A stretch of DNA of 7,103 nt from an uncultured Actinomycetes bacterium (GCA_937907435.1 CALCIA010000226.1:1-7103); one strand, 5' to 3'; counted from the first letter of the stretch, positions 1 to 6,130 are shown. The notes: a model not told the origin generated them from the sequence alone. Numbers and translations: made by a program.

Positions 1-2
1 AC

Positions 3-58
3 ACCCGCCCCTCTCGCCACGGCCACAGCCTGCCCGGGCCGTGGCGAGAGGGGCGGGT
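3..58. terminator. Perfect 22-bp inverted repeat, probable operon-end hairpin
   Basis: Positions 3-24 are the exact reverse complement of positions 37-58, leaving a 12-nt loop (25-36). The stem is almost entirely G/C and would be very stable in RNA from either strand. It lies 67 bp beyond the stop of the last minus-strand gene, so a transcription-end or mRNA 3'-protection role is the simplest reading. There is no T-run after the stem on the plus strand, and the minus-strand side is cut by the window edge, so it is not a textbook intrinsic terminator. It might also serve a convergent gene off the left edge, or be one copy of a dispersed palindrome. The repeat is seen directly; the terminator role is inferred. 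Confidence 0.55.
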
Positions 59-125
59 CCCTCACCCGGGCGACAGCTTGCGGGGTATGAGCCCTCCCCA
101 ACGCGGAGAGCGTGAAATTAACCGG

Positions 126-929
126 CTAGCCGCCGAGGCTCGGACTGCCGAAGCCTGGGATCGGGTTTTCCAGCGATTCTTTGCCGCCGGCGCCCTGGGA
201 GGCTTTGGACGCCTTTTCGATTTTCAGCTGCTTGCCGAATTCTTTGGCGTTTTTTTCGTATTCGTCATACTGGTTTTCGAAGGATTCGCGTTCGAACTTC
301 GTGTTCGCCAGCTTGATCGCTTCTTTTTTGGCTTCTTCGGCCAGTTTGTAGTTCTGGGTGAAGAGCGCGTAGAAGGCGAGCGTGCTCCAGCTGTTCAGGT
401 CTTTGCGTTTTTCGGCGACGATCTGCTCGGCTTCGGTGGCGGCCTTCACGCTTTCCAGCGCTTCCTGACCGCTGGTGGAGTTCTGGGCCAGCGTGAACAG
501 CGCCGGAGCGACCTGGATCGCCAGCCCGGCGCTCGGTTCGCTTGCCGCGTCGACGTATCGGGACCAGCCTTCGCTGGCCAGGGCGAGCTGGTGCTTGATT
601 TCTTCGGCGCCGTCCTGCGATTCGCCTTCGCCGTTGGTGATCATCGAGTTGGCGGCGTTGATCCGGGCGCGCGTCAGGTTCGCCAGCAGGTCTTCGTCTT
701 CGGGCGCTTTCACCAGCTTCACTTCGATTTTTTCGGCCTGCTTTTCGAAGCTCGTGGCGGCGCTTTCGCCGCTCGATCCGCTGCCGAAGATCGAGCCGAC
801 GTTGATCGTCCCGGTGACCAGGAAGAGGCTGGCCGCCATCAGGATCGCGAGGATCGCGTAGACGAATTTGACCACGTGCCGCCTGCGGCCGCGGATGTCA
901 AAGACCATTCGATGCTCGTCCTGCGCCAT
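126..929 (-). CDS. Membrane-anchored TPR-like protein of unknown function
   Basis: I do not recognise a named family for this 267-residue protein. The N-terminus is short and basic (RGRRRH at about 13-18), followed by one hydrophobic segment (about 20-40), a Gly/Ser linker (45-58) and a helical, charged domain. That domain contains TPR-like helix pairs; the clearest runs from about 174 to 207 (LNSWSTLAFYALFTQNYKLAEEA), with weaker ones near 59-93 and 110-148. The tail from about 209 is rich in Lys and Glu, possibly coiled, and ends in a Gly/Pro-rich stretch. The predicted topology is N-in with the helical domain outside. The ATG at 929 was chosen because it lies 17 bp after the tatC stop, with GGGG-type Shine-Dalgarno sequence before it; a longer reading from 1004 would overlap tatC. 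Its base composition is clearly lower in GC than its neighbours, with many GAA and AAA codons. Position after tatC hints at a role in envelope or export, but that is inference. Confidence 0.8.
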   Translation of the reverse strand: MAQDEHRMVFDIRGRRRHVVKFVYAILAILMAASLFLVTGTINVGSIFGSGSSGESAATSFEKQAEKIEVKLVKAPEDEDLLANLTRARINAANSMITNGEGESQDGAEEIKHQLALASEGWSRYVDAASEPSAGLAIQVAPALFTLAQNSTSGQEALESVKAATEAEQIVAEKRKDLNSWSTLAFYALFTQNYKLAEEAKKEAIKLANTKFERESFENQYDEYEKNAKEFGKQLKIEKASKASQGAGGKESLENPIPGFGSPSLGG

Positions 930-946
930 CTGCCCCTTCGCCCCTT

Positions 947-1717
947 TTACTCCTGCGTGGTGGGCTCGGCCGCTCCCGCCCCTTCGCTCGGGCGGCCAAA
1001 CCAACGTGCAAGCAAGATACTCAACTCGAACAGAACCAGCAGCGGGACCATCTCGATCAGCATCGAGACCGGGTCGACGCCGGGCAGCGCCGCGGCGACG
1101 ATCGCGATGATCAGGTAGGCGTAACGGCGGTTCTTCGTGATCTGCTCGACCTTGACGATCCCGAGGCGCGTCACCGCCAGGATCAGCATCGGCAGCTGGA
1201 AGATCAGGCCGCCCGCCAGCATCGTCATCGAGAAGAAGCTGTAGTAGTCGCGTGCCCGCACCTGGATGTTGAACTGGTTGTCGTTGAAGCCGAGCAGGAA
1301 GTGCAGCGCGGCGGGCATCACGGCGAAGTAGGCGAAGGCGACGCCGCCGATGAAGAGGATCGGGAAGAGCAGCAGGATCGGCAGCACCACGCGTTTCTCG
1401 GACGGGCTGAACGCCGGCAGGACGTAGGCGTAGAGCTCCCAGAGGATGAACGGCGCCGAGAGCACCGCGGCGCCGTAGGCGCTCACCGTCAAGGTCGTCG
1501 TGAACGGCTCGGTCACCCCGAAGGTGATCAGCTTCTTGTGACCGCTCGGCAGCGGGCTCTGCGCGATTTCCAGCAGCAGGTGGTTCTGCCAGAAGCAGAG
1601 CGCCAGGGCGACCGCGAAGACGACCAGGCAGACGACCAGCCGGTGGCGGAGCTCGTCGAGGTGCTCGACCAGGGTGAGCTGATCCTCGTGGGAGACCGCC
1701 CGGACGCGGCGGGGCAT
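947..1717 (-). CDS. tatC: Sec-independent (twin-arginine) translocase subunit TatC
   Basis: TatC is the polytopic core of the twin-arginine translocase; it binds RR signal peptides and recruits TatA to move folded proteins across the cytoplasmic membrane. This 256-residue protein has the family's normal length and six hydrophobic segments (about 27-43, 77-99, 113-135, 160-185, 199-212, 218-236). The N-terminal signature HLDELRHRL is at 19-27. The first periplasmic loop holds the TEPF motif with the conserved acidic residue E70, and the late PGVDPVS motif (212-218) carries the conserved Asp. The ATG at 1717 is preceded by GAGG at a spacing of 8 nt and follows tatA by 10 bp. The C-terminal 16 residues are a short disordered tail. 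The family assignment is firm. The likely local client is the Rieske protein of the same gene train. Confidence 0.97.
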   Translation of the reverse strand: MPRRVRAVSHEDQLTLVEHLDELRHRLVVCLVVFAVALALCFWQNHLLLEIAQSPLPSGHKKLITFGVTEPFTTTLTVSAYGAAVLSAPFILWELYAYVLPAFSPSEKRVVLPILLLFPILFIGGVAFAYFAVMPAALHFLLGFNDNQFNIQVRARDYYSFFSMTMLAGGLIFQLPMLILAVTRLGIVKVEQITKNRRYAYLIIAIVAAALPGVDPVSMLIEMVPLLVLFELSILLARWFGRPSEGAGAAEPTTQE

Positions 1718-1727
1718 CTCTCAGGCC

Positions 1728-2000
1728 TCAGCTGTTTTTGTCGTTGGCGACCGGGACCTCGTCCTCTTCGACCCGATGGGTCGTCGGAGGCTCGACCGGG
1801 GTGGCGGTCGCTTGCGAGGCGCTGATCGCCTTCACGTCATCATCGTCGTCGTCCTTGTTCTCGCCGGTGACCGAGTCTTTGAACTCGCGGATCCCCTTGC
1901 CGAGGCTGTTGCCGAGCTCCGGCAGCCGTTTGGGACCGAACACGATCAACGCGATGATCAGGACGACGATGATCTCGAGGGGGCCGATGTTTCCAAGCAT
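1728..2000 (-). CDS. tatA: Twin-arginine translocase subunit TatA (TatA/B/E family)
   Basis: TatA oligomerises at TatC to let folded substrates pass the membrane. This 90-residue protein has the classic layout: a very short extracytoplasmic N-terminus, a transmembrane helix (about 7-21), the FGPKRLPELG hinge (21-30), an amphipathic helix (GNSLGKGIREFKDSV), and a disordered acidic tail. The tail contains six consecutive Asp (50-55). The FGP hinge and short amphipathic helix favour TatA over TatB, although single-gene sequence cannot always separate them. The ATG at 2000 has no strong Shine-Dalgarno sequence. The gene begins 35 bp after the prenyl synthase stop and is followed 10 bp later by tatC. 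No tatB is present here, so the system is either TatAC-type or has a second subunit encoded elsewhere. Confidence 0.95.
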   Translation of the reverse strand: MLGNIGPLEIIVVLIIALIVFGPKRLPELGNSLGKGIREFKDSVTGENKDDDDDDVKAISASQATATPVEPPTTHRVEEDEVPVANDKNS

Positions 2001-2035
2001 CTACTGGATGGTAACGCGGTATGGCCGCCGGTGGA

Positions 2036-3001
2036 TCAGCTATAGCGCTGGACGACGCCGTCGGCGACCAGCTCGAGCAGGCGCCGCTGTTCGGCGTCGA
2101 AGCTCGTCCGCTCCAGCGCCCGCTTGCCGTCGGCGACCAGCTCGAGCGCCCGGGCCCGCACCGTCGCCAGCGCGTCGGTCGCCGCGATCCGGTCGCAGAC
2201 CGCCTCGGCGCCCGCCGCGTCGAGCCCCGGCAGGTCGATCTGCCGCAGATCCGGGTCGCGCTCGGCGGCGGCGATCAGCGGCAGGGTGACGGTGCCGTCG
2301 AGCAGGTCGGTGCCGCGCGCCTTGCCGGTACGGGACGGCGGGCCGGTGACGTCGAGGACGTCGTCGAGCAGCTGGAAGGCGAGGCCGACCTCGGCACCGA
2401 AGCGGCGCAGCTCGGCGTCGTCGTGGCCGAGCGAGACGGCGCATTCGAAGAGCGCCGCGGTCTTCAGCCGACAGCGGTCGAGGTAGCGCTGCTCGGTGAT
2501 CGTGAGGTCGAAGGCGTCCTGGCGCTGGGCGAGCTCGCCGCGGGCGAGCGCCACGGCGGCGTCGGCGAGGAGCAGCACCGAGCGCGCGTCGCCCGCCTCA
2601 CTCAAGAGGGCAAAGGCGCGCGAGAGCAGCAGGTCGCCGGTGGCCAGCGCCCGCGCCCGGCCCGATGTCGCGGCGACGGTCGGCAGCCCGCGCCGCAGCG
2701 GCGCCTCGTCGAGGACGTCGTCGTGCACCAGCGTCGCCATGTGGACCAGCTCGATCGCGGTCGCCGCGCGCACCGCCTCCGCCCCGCCCGCTTCGCCCGC
2801 GCAGAGCAGGACGAGCATCGGCCGCAGCCGCTTGCCGCCCGCCGCCAGCGTCGCCCCCGCGTCCTCGCCGAGCGGTCCGCCCCAGCCGTCGATCGCCTCG
2901 CGCAGCCGGTCCTCGACCTCGCCGAGCCGCACCGGGAGCCAACGCTGGGAGGCGTCGAGCACCGCCGTCACCGGCGGTGGCACGGCGGACCCGGGGGCCA
3001 T
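2036..3001 (-). CDS. Polyprenyl diphosphate synthase, long-chain (menaquinone side chain)
   Basis: This trans-prenyltransferase adds isopentenyl diphosphate units to an allylic primer to make the polyprenyl tail of menaquinone. The 321-residue protein has all family motifs: GGKRLRP (55-61), the first Asp-rich motif DDVLD (94-98), GDLLLSRAF (122-130), LKTAALF (179-185), the second Asp-rich motif DDVLD (213-217), and GTDLLDGTVTLPLI. The residue five positions before the first Asp motif is Ala (A89); in this family a small residue there goes with long-chain products, whereas aromatic residues stop at C15-C20. Exact chain length cannot be read. The ATG at 3001 shares its A with the TGA of menG (TGATG), so translation is probably coupled. 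The frame stays open upstream through menG, but that part is a shadow. It is a HepT/IspB-type enzyme; I give no symbol because product length is unknown. Confidence 0.93.
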   Translation of the reverse strand: MAPGSAVPPPVTAVLDASQRWLPVRLGEVEDRLREAIDGWGGPLGEDAGATLAAGGKRLRPMLVLLCAGEAGGAEAVRAATAIELVHMATLVHDDVLDEAPLRRGLPTVAATSGRARALATGDLLLSRAFALLSEAGDARSVLLLADAAVALARGELAQRQDAFDLTITEQRYLDRCRLKTAALFECAVSLGHDDAELRRFGAEVGLAFQLLDDVLDVTGPPSRTGKARGTDLLDGTVTLPLIAAAERDPDLRQIDLPGLDAAGAEAVCDRIAATDALATVRARALELVADGKRALERTSFDAEQRRLLELVADGVVQRYS

Positions 3002-3738
3002 CAGTGTTCCCGCGGACCCTTGGCGCCGCTGTGGATCGCGATGATGCCTCCAGCTAAGACCGTATAACGGATCGCGGTGAAGCCGGCCCGGTCCATCTTC
3101 TCCGCCAGGCCGCGCGGCGAGGGGAAGCTGCGCACCGACTCGGGCAGGTAGCTGTAGGCCTCGGGCTCGTCGGAGAGGGCGCCGAGCAGCGGCACGATGC
3201 GGTCGAACCAGAGCGAGAAGAAGGTGGAGAGCGGCGGCCGGGTCGGCTGGGTGATCTCGAGGATGACGAGGCGCCCGCCGGGCTTCAGCACCCGCGCCAT
3301 CTCGCGCAGGCCGCGGTCGAGATCGGCCAGGTTGCGGACCCCGAAGCCGACCGTCACCGCGTCGAAGCGCTCGCCGTCGTAGGGCAGCTCGAGCGCGTCG
3401 GCCCACTCGAAGCGGACCCCCTCGGCGCCGCGCGTCGCCGCCTTCTCGCGCGCCAGGTCGAGCATCGGCTCGGAGAAGTCGCAACCGACCACGCGGCCGC
3501 CGGGCGCCACCCGCTTGGCCAGTTCCAGCGCGAGATCGCCGGTGCCGCAGCAGACGTCGAGCGCCGTCTCCCCCGGGCCGAGGCCGGCCCGCGCCGCCGC
3601 CTGCTCGCGCCAGCGGTGGTGCAGCCCCGCCGTCATCACCCCGTTCAAGGTGTCGTAGTGACCGGCCACCCGGTCGAACATGCGGTTGACCTGCCCGGCG
3701 AAGTCCGGCGAGGAGCGGTTGTCGTTGATCGTGTCCAT
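3001..3738 (-). CDS. menG: Demethylmenaquinone methyltransferase (MenG/UbiE family)
   Basis: The enzyme uses S-adenosylmethionine to methylate demethylmenaquinone, the last step of menaquinone synthesis. The 245-residue protein begins with the family signature FDRVAGHYDTLN (21-32). The SAM-binding motif I LDVCCGTGD follows at 60-68, then the acidic end of strand 2 (GCDFSEPM, 85-92), ADALELPY (113-120), GFGVRN (130-135), and LKPGGRLVILEITQP (151-165). The C-terminal RAGF...VLAGGIIAIHSGAK is also typical. The start at 3738 gives the usual N-terminus but lacks an adjacent Shine-Dalgarno; a GGGAGAGG sequence lies about 20 nt upstream, and M20 is a less likely alternative. A 54-bp gap to qcrC makes this the widest junction in the train and a possible site for an internal promoter. 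Ubiquinone use cannot be excluded by the family alone; the menaquinone reading comes from context. Confidence 0.93.
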   Translation of the reverse strand: MDTINDNRSSPDFAGQVNRMFDRVAGHYDTLNGVMTAGLHHRWREQAAARAGLGPGETALDVCCGTGDLALELAKRVAPGGRVVGCDFSEPMLDLAREKAATRGAEGVRFEWADALELPYDGERFDAVTVGFGVRNLADLDRGLREMARVLKPGGRLVILEITQPTRPPLSTFFSLWFDRIVPLLGALSDEPEAYSYLPESVRSFPSPRGLAEKMDRAGFTAIRYTVLAGGIIAIHSGAKGPREH

Positions 3739-3792
3739 CGAAAGGGGGACGTTACTCGCCCTCTCCCGAGAGATACGACGCGCGGCGGCGGG

Positions 3793-4494
3793 TCAGTTCA
3801 GCGAGGAGAGGAAATCCGCGAGCTGGTTCAGCTTTTCCTTCGGCAGTTCGCGGAACGAGGGCATGATGCTGGGGCCGATTTCAATCGAGCGGATGATCGC
3901 GGCGCGCGGGATCCGGTCGCCGATGTGGGTCAGTTCCGGACCCGGGCCGTTGTTGCCGTTCTCGCCCAGCTTGTGGCAGGCGAGGCAGCCTGATCCGGCC
4001 ACGATCTCCGCCCCTGCCTTGTATTGGGGCGCGACCTTCATGTCGATCTCGGTCGGCGAGCCCGCGGTGGCGCCGGCGTAGGTCAGGTAACCCATCGCGA
4101 GGATCGTCAGGATCCCGGCGGTGGTCGCCAGCGGACGGCGCTCCGGGCGGCGCTCCGGGCCCCGGTCGTAGAAGGGCAGCAGCAGGAGCAGGACCATGCA
4201 GACGGTCGGGATGCCGATCGTCGCTATCGGCACGAGCTCCGGCGGTTTGATCACGCGCAGGACCTCGAAGAGGAAGAAGAAGTACCACTCGGGACGCGGC
4301 ACGTAGGTGGTCGTCGTCGGGTCGGCCTTCGGGCCCTGCTCGGCGCCGAGCAGCAGCGACATCAGGATGATCACGCCGACGACGATCAGGGCCATCGCCG
4401 AGTCCTTCATCACCGCGTAGGGGAAGAACGGCTTCCCCTTCTTCTTCAGAAGCTCGTATTCCTCGAGGTATGCCTGCTTGTCGGTCGCCTTCAT
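3793..4494 (-). CDS. qcrC: Menaquinol-cytochrome c reductase subunit: cytochrome b subunit IV fused to cytochrome c
   Basis: This 233-residue protein joins a PetD-like subunit IV to a mono-haem cytochrome c. The first part has GKPFFPYAVMKDS (20-32), a transmembrane helix (about 33-50), and PEWYFFFLFEVLR (68-80), whose PEWY motif helps form the quinol oxidation site. Two more helices follow (about 87-108 and 122-141), separated by a loop ending in RRPLATT. Three helices from a cytoplasmic N-terminus put the following domain outside, as cytochrome c requires. That domain has CLACH (170-174) for covalent haem and Met211 in GPSIMPSF as the likely sixth ligand. Bacillus QcrC has this same fusion. 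The ATG at 4494 overlaps the qcrB stop by one base (TGATG). The loop contains a 12-bp tandem duplication. Haem attachment needs a cytochrome c maturation system not encoded here. Confidence 0.94.
   Translation of the reverse strand: MKATDKQAYLEEYELLKKKGKPFFPYAVMKDSAMALIVVGVIILMSLLLGAEQGPKADPTTTTYVPRPEWYFFFLFEVLRVIKPPELVPIATIGIPTVCMVLLLLLPFYDRGPERRPERRPLATTAGILTILAMGYLTYAGATAGSPTEIDMKVAPQYKAGAEIVAGSGCLACHKLGENGNNGPGPELTHIGDRIPRAAIIRSIEIGPSIMPSFRELPKEKLNQLADFLSSLN
4136..4159. repeat. 12-bp perfect tandem duplication inside qcrC
   Basis: The unit cggcgctccggg occurs twice, head to tail and without mismatch. It encodes the doubled Pro-Glu-Arg-Arg at residues 113-120 of QcrC, in the loop between the second and third membrane helices of the subunit IV part. 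It keeps the reading frame and adds four residues beyond the conserved RRPLATT segment. Most likely it is a recent slippage duplication in a GC-rich loop. Confidence 0.8.
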
Positions 4495-5450
4495 CAGGCA
4501 GTCGCCCCCCCACCGTTGTGGCCGTCGACCCGCACGCCCGCGACCGTCGCGCCGGCGCCGTTCGGGTGGTAGCCGTTGCCGGAGACGCCGGCGTCGAGGT
4601 CCGAGGTCGGCTCGGCGACGCGCGGTTTGCCGGTTTTGGTCCAGGGCGGCGCGGTCGTCCCCAGCTTCACCACCAGGTAGAGGTGGGCGCCGATCAGGGC
4701 GATGATCGCCCCCGGCACGAGCAGCATGTGGATCGCGTAGAAGCGCGAGAGCGTGGTCGCCCCGAGCTCCGGCCCGGCGCGCAGGAAGTCGCTCAGGTAC
4801 GGACCGACGATCGGGCCGGTGCCGTTGATGTTGATGCCGACGATCGAGGCCCAGTAGGAGCGCTGGTCGAACGGCAGCAGGTATCCGGTGAAGGCCATCG
4901 TCATCGTCAGGATCAGCAGCACCACGCCGATCACCCAGTTGAGCTCACGCGGGTACTTGTAGGCGCCGAAGAAGAAGGTCCGCCCCATGTGGAGGAAGAT
5001 CAGGATCACCATCACGCTGGCGCCCCACTTGTGCATCCCGTGCACGAACTGGCCGAGGAAGACGTCGTTGTTGATGTGGGCGATCGAGCTGTAGGCCTGG
5101 GTGGCCGACGGCGTGTAGAACATCGCCAGGAAGACGCCGGTCACCGCCTGCACGATGAAGGCGAAGAGGGTGGCGGAGCCGAGCGTGTAGAACCAGTTGG
5201 TCCCTTTCGGCACCTTGCGGAACAGCATCCCGGTGAGGAAGCCGCTCGCCGCCAGCCGCTGGTCGATCCAGGCGGTCGCCTCCATCGGCGCTTCCAGCGC
5301 TTTTTCGCCCGTGCGACCGAGGTCGGTGGGACGCTCCGGCGGCGCGGACTTGAGGTCCTGCGGCGCGGGAGTCGTGGGCACACCGGCTTCGCCGGGCTTC
5401 GGCGTCTTGCGCAGCGGCGCGGGTACGAGTAGGTCGGAAAGCTTCGGCAT
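4494..5450 (-). CDS. qcrB: Cytochrome b6-type subunit of the menaquinol-cytochrome c reductase
   Basis: This is the di-haem membrane core of the bc complex, the N-terminal half of a split cytochrome b. Four helices are visible (about 88-111, 141-160, 172-192, 238-261). The haem ligands are H140 and H154 (13 residues apart) in the second helix and H241 and H256 (14 apart) in the fourth. This is the b6/Bacillus spacing, against 13 in mitochondrial-type proteins. PRELNWV (167-173) and GYLLPFDQ (189-196) are also conserved. At 318 residues it is about 100 longer than plain b6: a Pro-rich N-terminal extension (1 to about 57) and a Gly/Asn-rich C-terminal tail (about 271-318). The position that carries the covalent-haem Cys in Bacillus QcrB and cyanobacterial b6 is Thr89. 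The ATG at 5450 lies 5 bp after the qcrA stop with no Shine-Dalgarno, so it probably depends on translational coupling. Confidence 0.96.
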   Translation of the reverse strand: MPKLSDLLVPAPLRKTPKPGEAGVPTTPAPQDLKSAPPERPTDLGRTGEKALEAPMEATAWIDQRLAASGFLTGMLFRKVPKGTNWFYTLGSATLFAFIVQAVTGVFLAMFYTPSATQAYSSIAHINNDVFLGQFVHGMHKWGASVMVILIFLHMGRTFFFGAYKYPRELNWVIGVVLLILTMTMAFTGYLLPFDQRSYWASIVGININGTGPIVGPYLSDFLRAGPELGATTLSRFYAIHMLLVPGAIIALIGAHLYLVVKLGTTAPPWTKTGKPRVAEPTSDLDAGVSGNGYHPNGAGATVAGVRVDGHNGGGATA

Positions 5451-5455
5451 CTAGA

Positions 5456-6130
5456 TCACGGGGGCGGGAAGGTCGAGGGCCGCGGCGGGTAAAGGTATTC
5501 CCAGACGCCCCCGGTGAACTCTCCGGGGTCGCGGGCGCGGACCGGCTTCAGCTGCGAGGTGACGCTGTAGCGCGGGCCGACTTCGACCTCACCCTTGGTG
5601 ATGCGGGTCTGGAAGCGGTCGAGCGGGCGTACCGGCGGGCCGCCGATCCGCTTGCCCTGGAAGTCGTAGACGCCGCCGTGGCACGGGCAGATGAAGTTGC
5701 CCGCCGCCTGGACGAAGCGCACCGGGCAGCCGAGGTGGGCGCAGCGGTTGGAGACGGCGACGATCTGGCCGGGTTCTTCGCCCAGCTCCTTGGAGCTCTG
5801 GCGCACGTAGGCGAGCTGCTTGCCGATGTCGCCGATGCCCGGCGTTTCGGTGAAGACCACCTGGCGGTAGGTGTCTTCGGTGAAGTCGCTGACCTTGCCG
5901 ATCTTCTCCCAGCGCTCCTTGCCGCGGTGGAAGATCGGGGCGACGGCGAAGCCGACGGCAGGCAGGATGATCGCGGCGCCGGCCAGGCCGCCGAGGGCCT
6001 GGGAGGCGATCGTGAAGACCTTGCGACGGGTCATCGACTCGCCCTCGAAGTAGCCGGGGGGAGGCGGTTCCGTCCTCACTTGGTCGGGAGCCCGGTAGGG
6101 CTGGTTGATCTTGTCCGCGTCTTCTGCCAC
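5456..6130 (-). CDS. qcrA: Rieske iron-sulfur protein of the menaquinol-cytochrome c reductase
   Basis: The Rieske subunit takes one electron from menaquinol through a [2Fe-2S] cluster and passes it to cytochrome c. The 224-residue protein has a polar N-terminal leader (1-33), a twin-arginine motif TRRKVF (34-39) and a hydrophobic anchor (about 43-66). The cluster domain follows, with CAHLGCP (130-136) and CPCHGG (148-153). Cluster ligands are C130, H132, C148 and H151; C135 and C150 would form the stabilising disulfide. The C-terminus is Pro-rich. Translation starts at GTG (6130), with only a weak GGA before it; the in-frame Met33 would remove the leader but keep the RR motif. It is the first gene of the minus-strand train and so lies nearest the likely promoter in the 51-bp divergent spacer. 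The RR motif marks it as a likely Tat substrate, and tatA and tatC lie in the same train. Confidence 0.96.
   Translation of the reverse strand: MAEDADKINQPYRAPDQVRTEPPPPGYFEGESMTRRKVFTIASQALGGLAGAAIILPAVGFAVAPIFHRGKERWEKIGKVSDFTEDTYRQVVFTETPGIGDIGKQLAYVRQSSKELGEEPGQIVAVSNRCAHLGCPVRFVQAAGNFICPCHGGVYDFQGKRIGGPPVRPLDRFQTRITKGEVEVGPRYSVTSQLKPVRARDPGEFTGGVWEYLYPPRPSTFPPP

Noticed and set aside
3..58. CRISPR repeat or insertion-sequence end
   Set aside because: There is only one palindrome, with no spacers, no repeated array and no transposase in the window.
78..1118. Plus-strand open frame opposite the TPR-like protein and the end of tatC
   Set aside because: The Phe-rich translation mirrors the Lys/Glu-rich minus-strand gene, with no ribosome binding site or family motif.
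2021..3067. Long plus-strand open frame opposite the prenyl synthase
   Set aside because: The product is a low-complexity Arg/Ala/Gly-rich chain with no motif, while the minus strand has all prenyl synthase motifs. Long antisense frames are expected at this GC content.
3002..3484. N-terminal extension of the prenyl synthase within menG
   Set aside because: It is an Arg/Ala-rich out-of-frame reading of menG. The ATG at 3001 gives the normal family length and a coupled TGATG start.
3761..3772. Small palindrome-like ctctc-cc-gagag between qcrC and menG as a terminator
   Set aside because: The stem is five bp with a two-base gap, too small for a stable hairpin, and no T-run follows.
3793..4494. 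QcrC as two fused genes caused by a sequencing error
   Set aside because: The frame is continuous, the topology puts haem on the correct side, and the same fusion is known from Bacillus QcrC, so it is a real fusion.
4470..5432. Long plus-strand open frame opposite qcrB
   Set aside because: It is rich in Arg, His, Asp and Glu without any domain, and lies entirely antisense to a protein with four haem ligands and clear helices.
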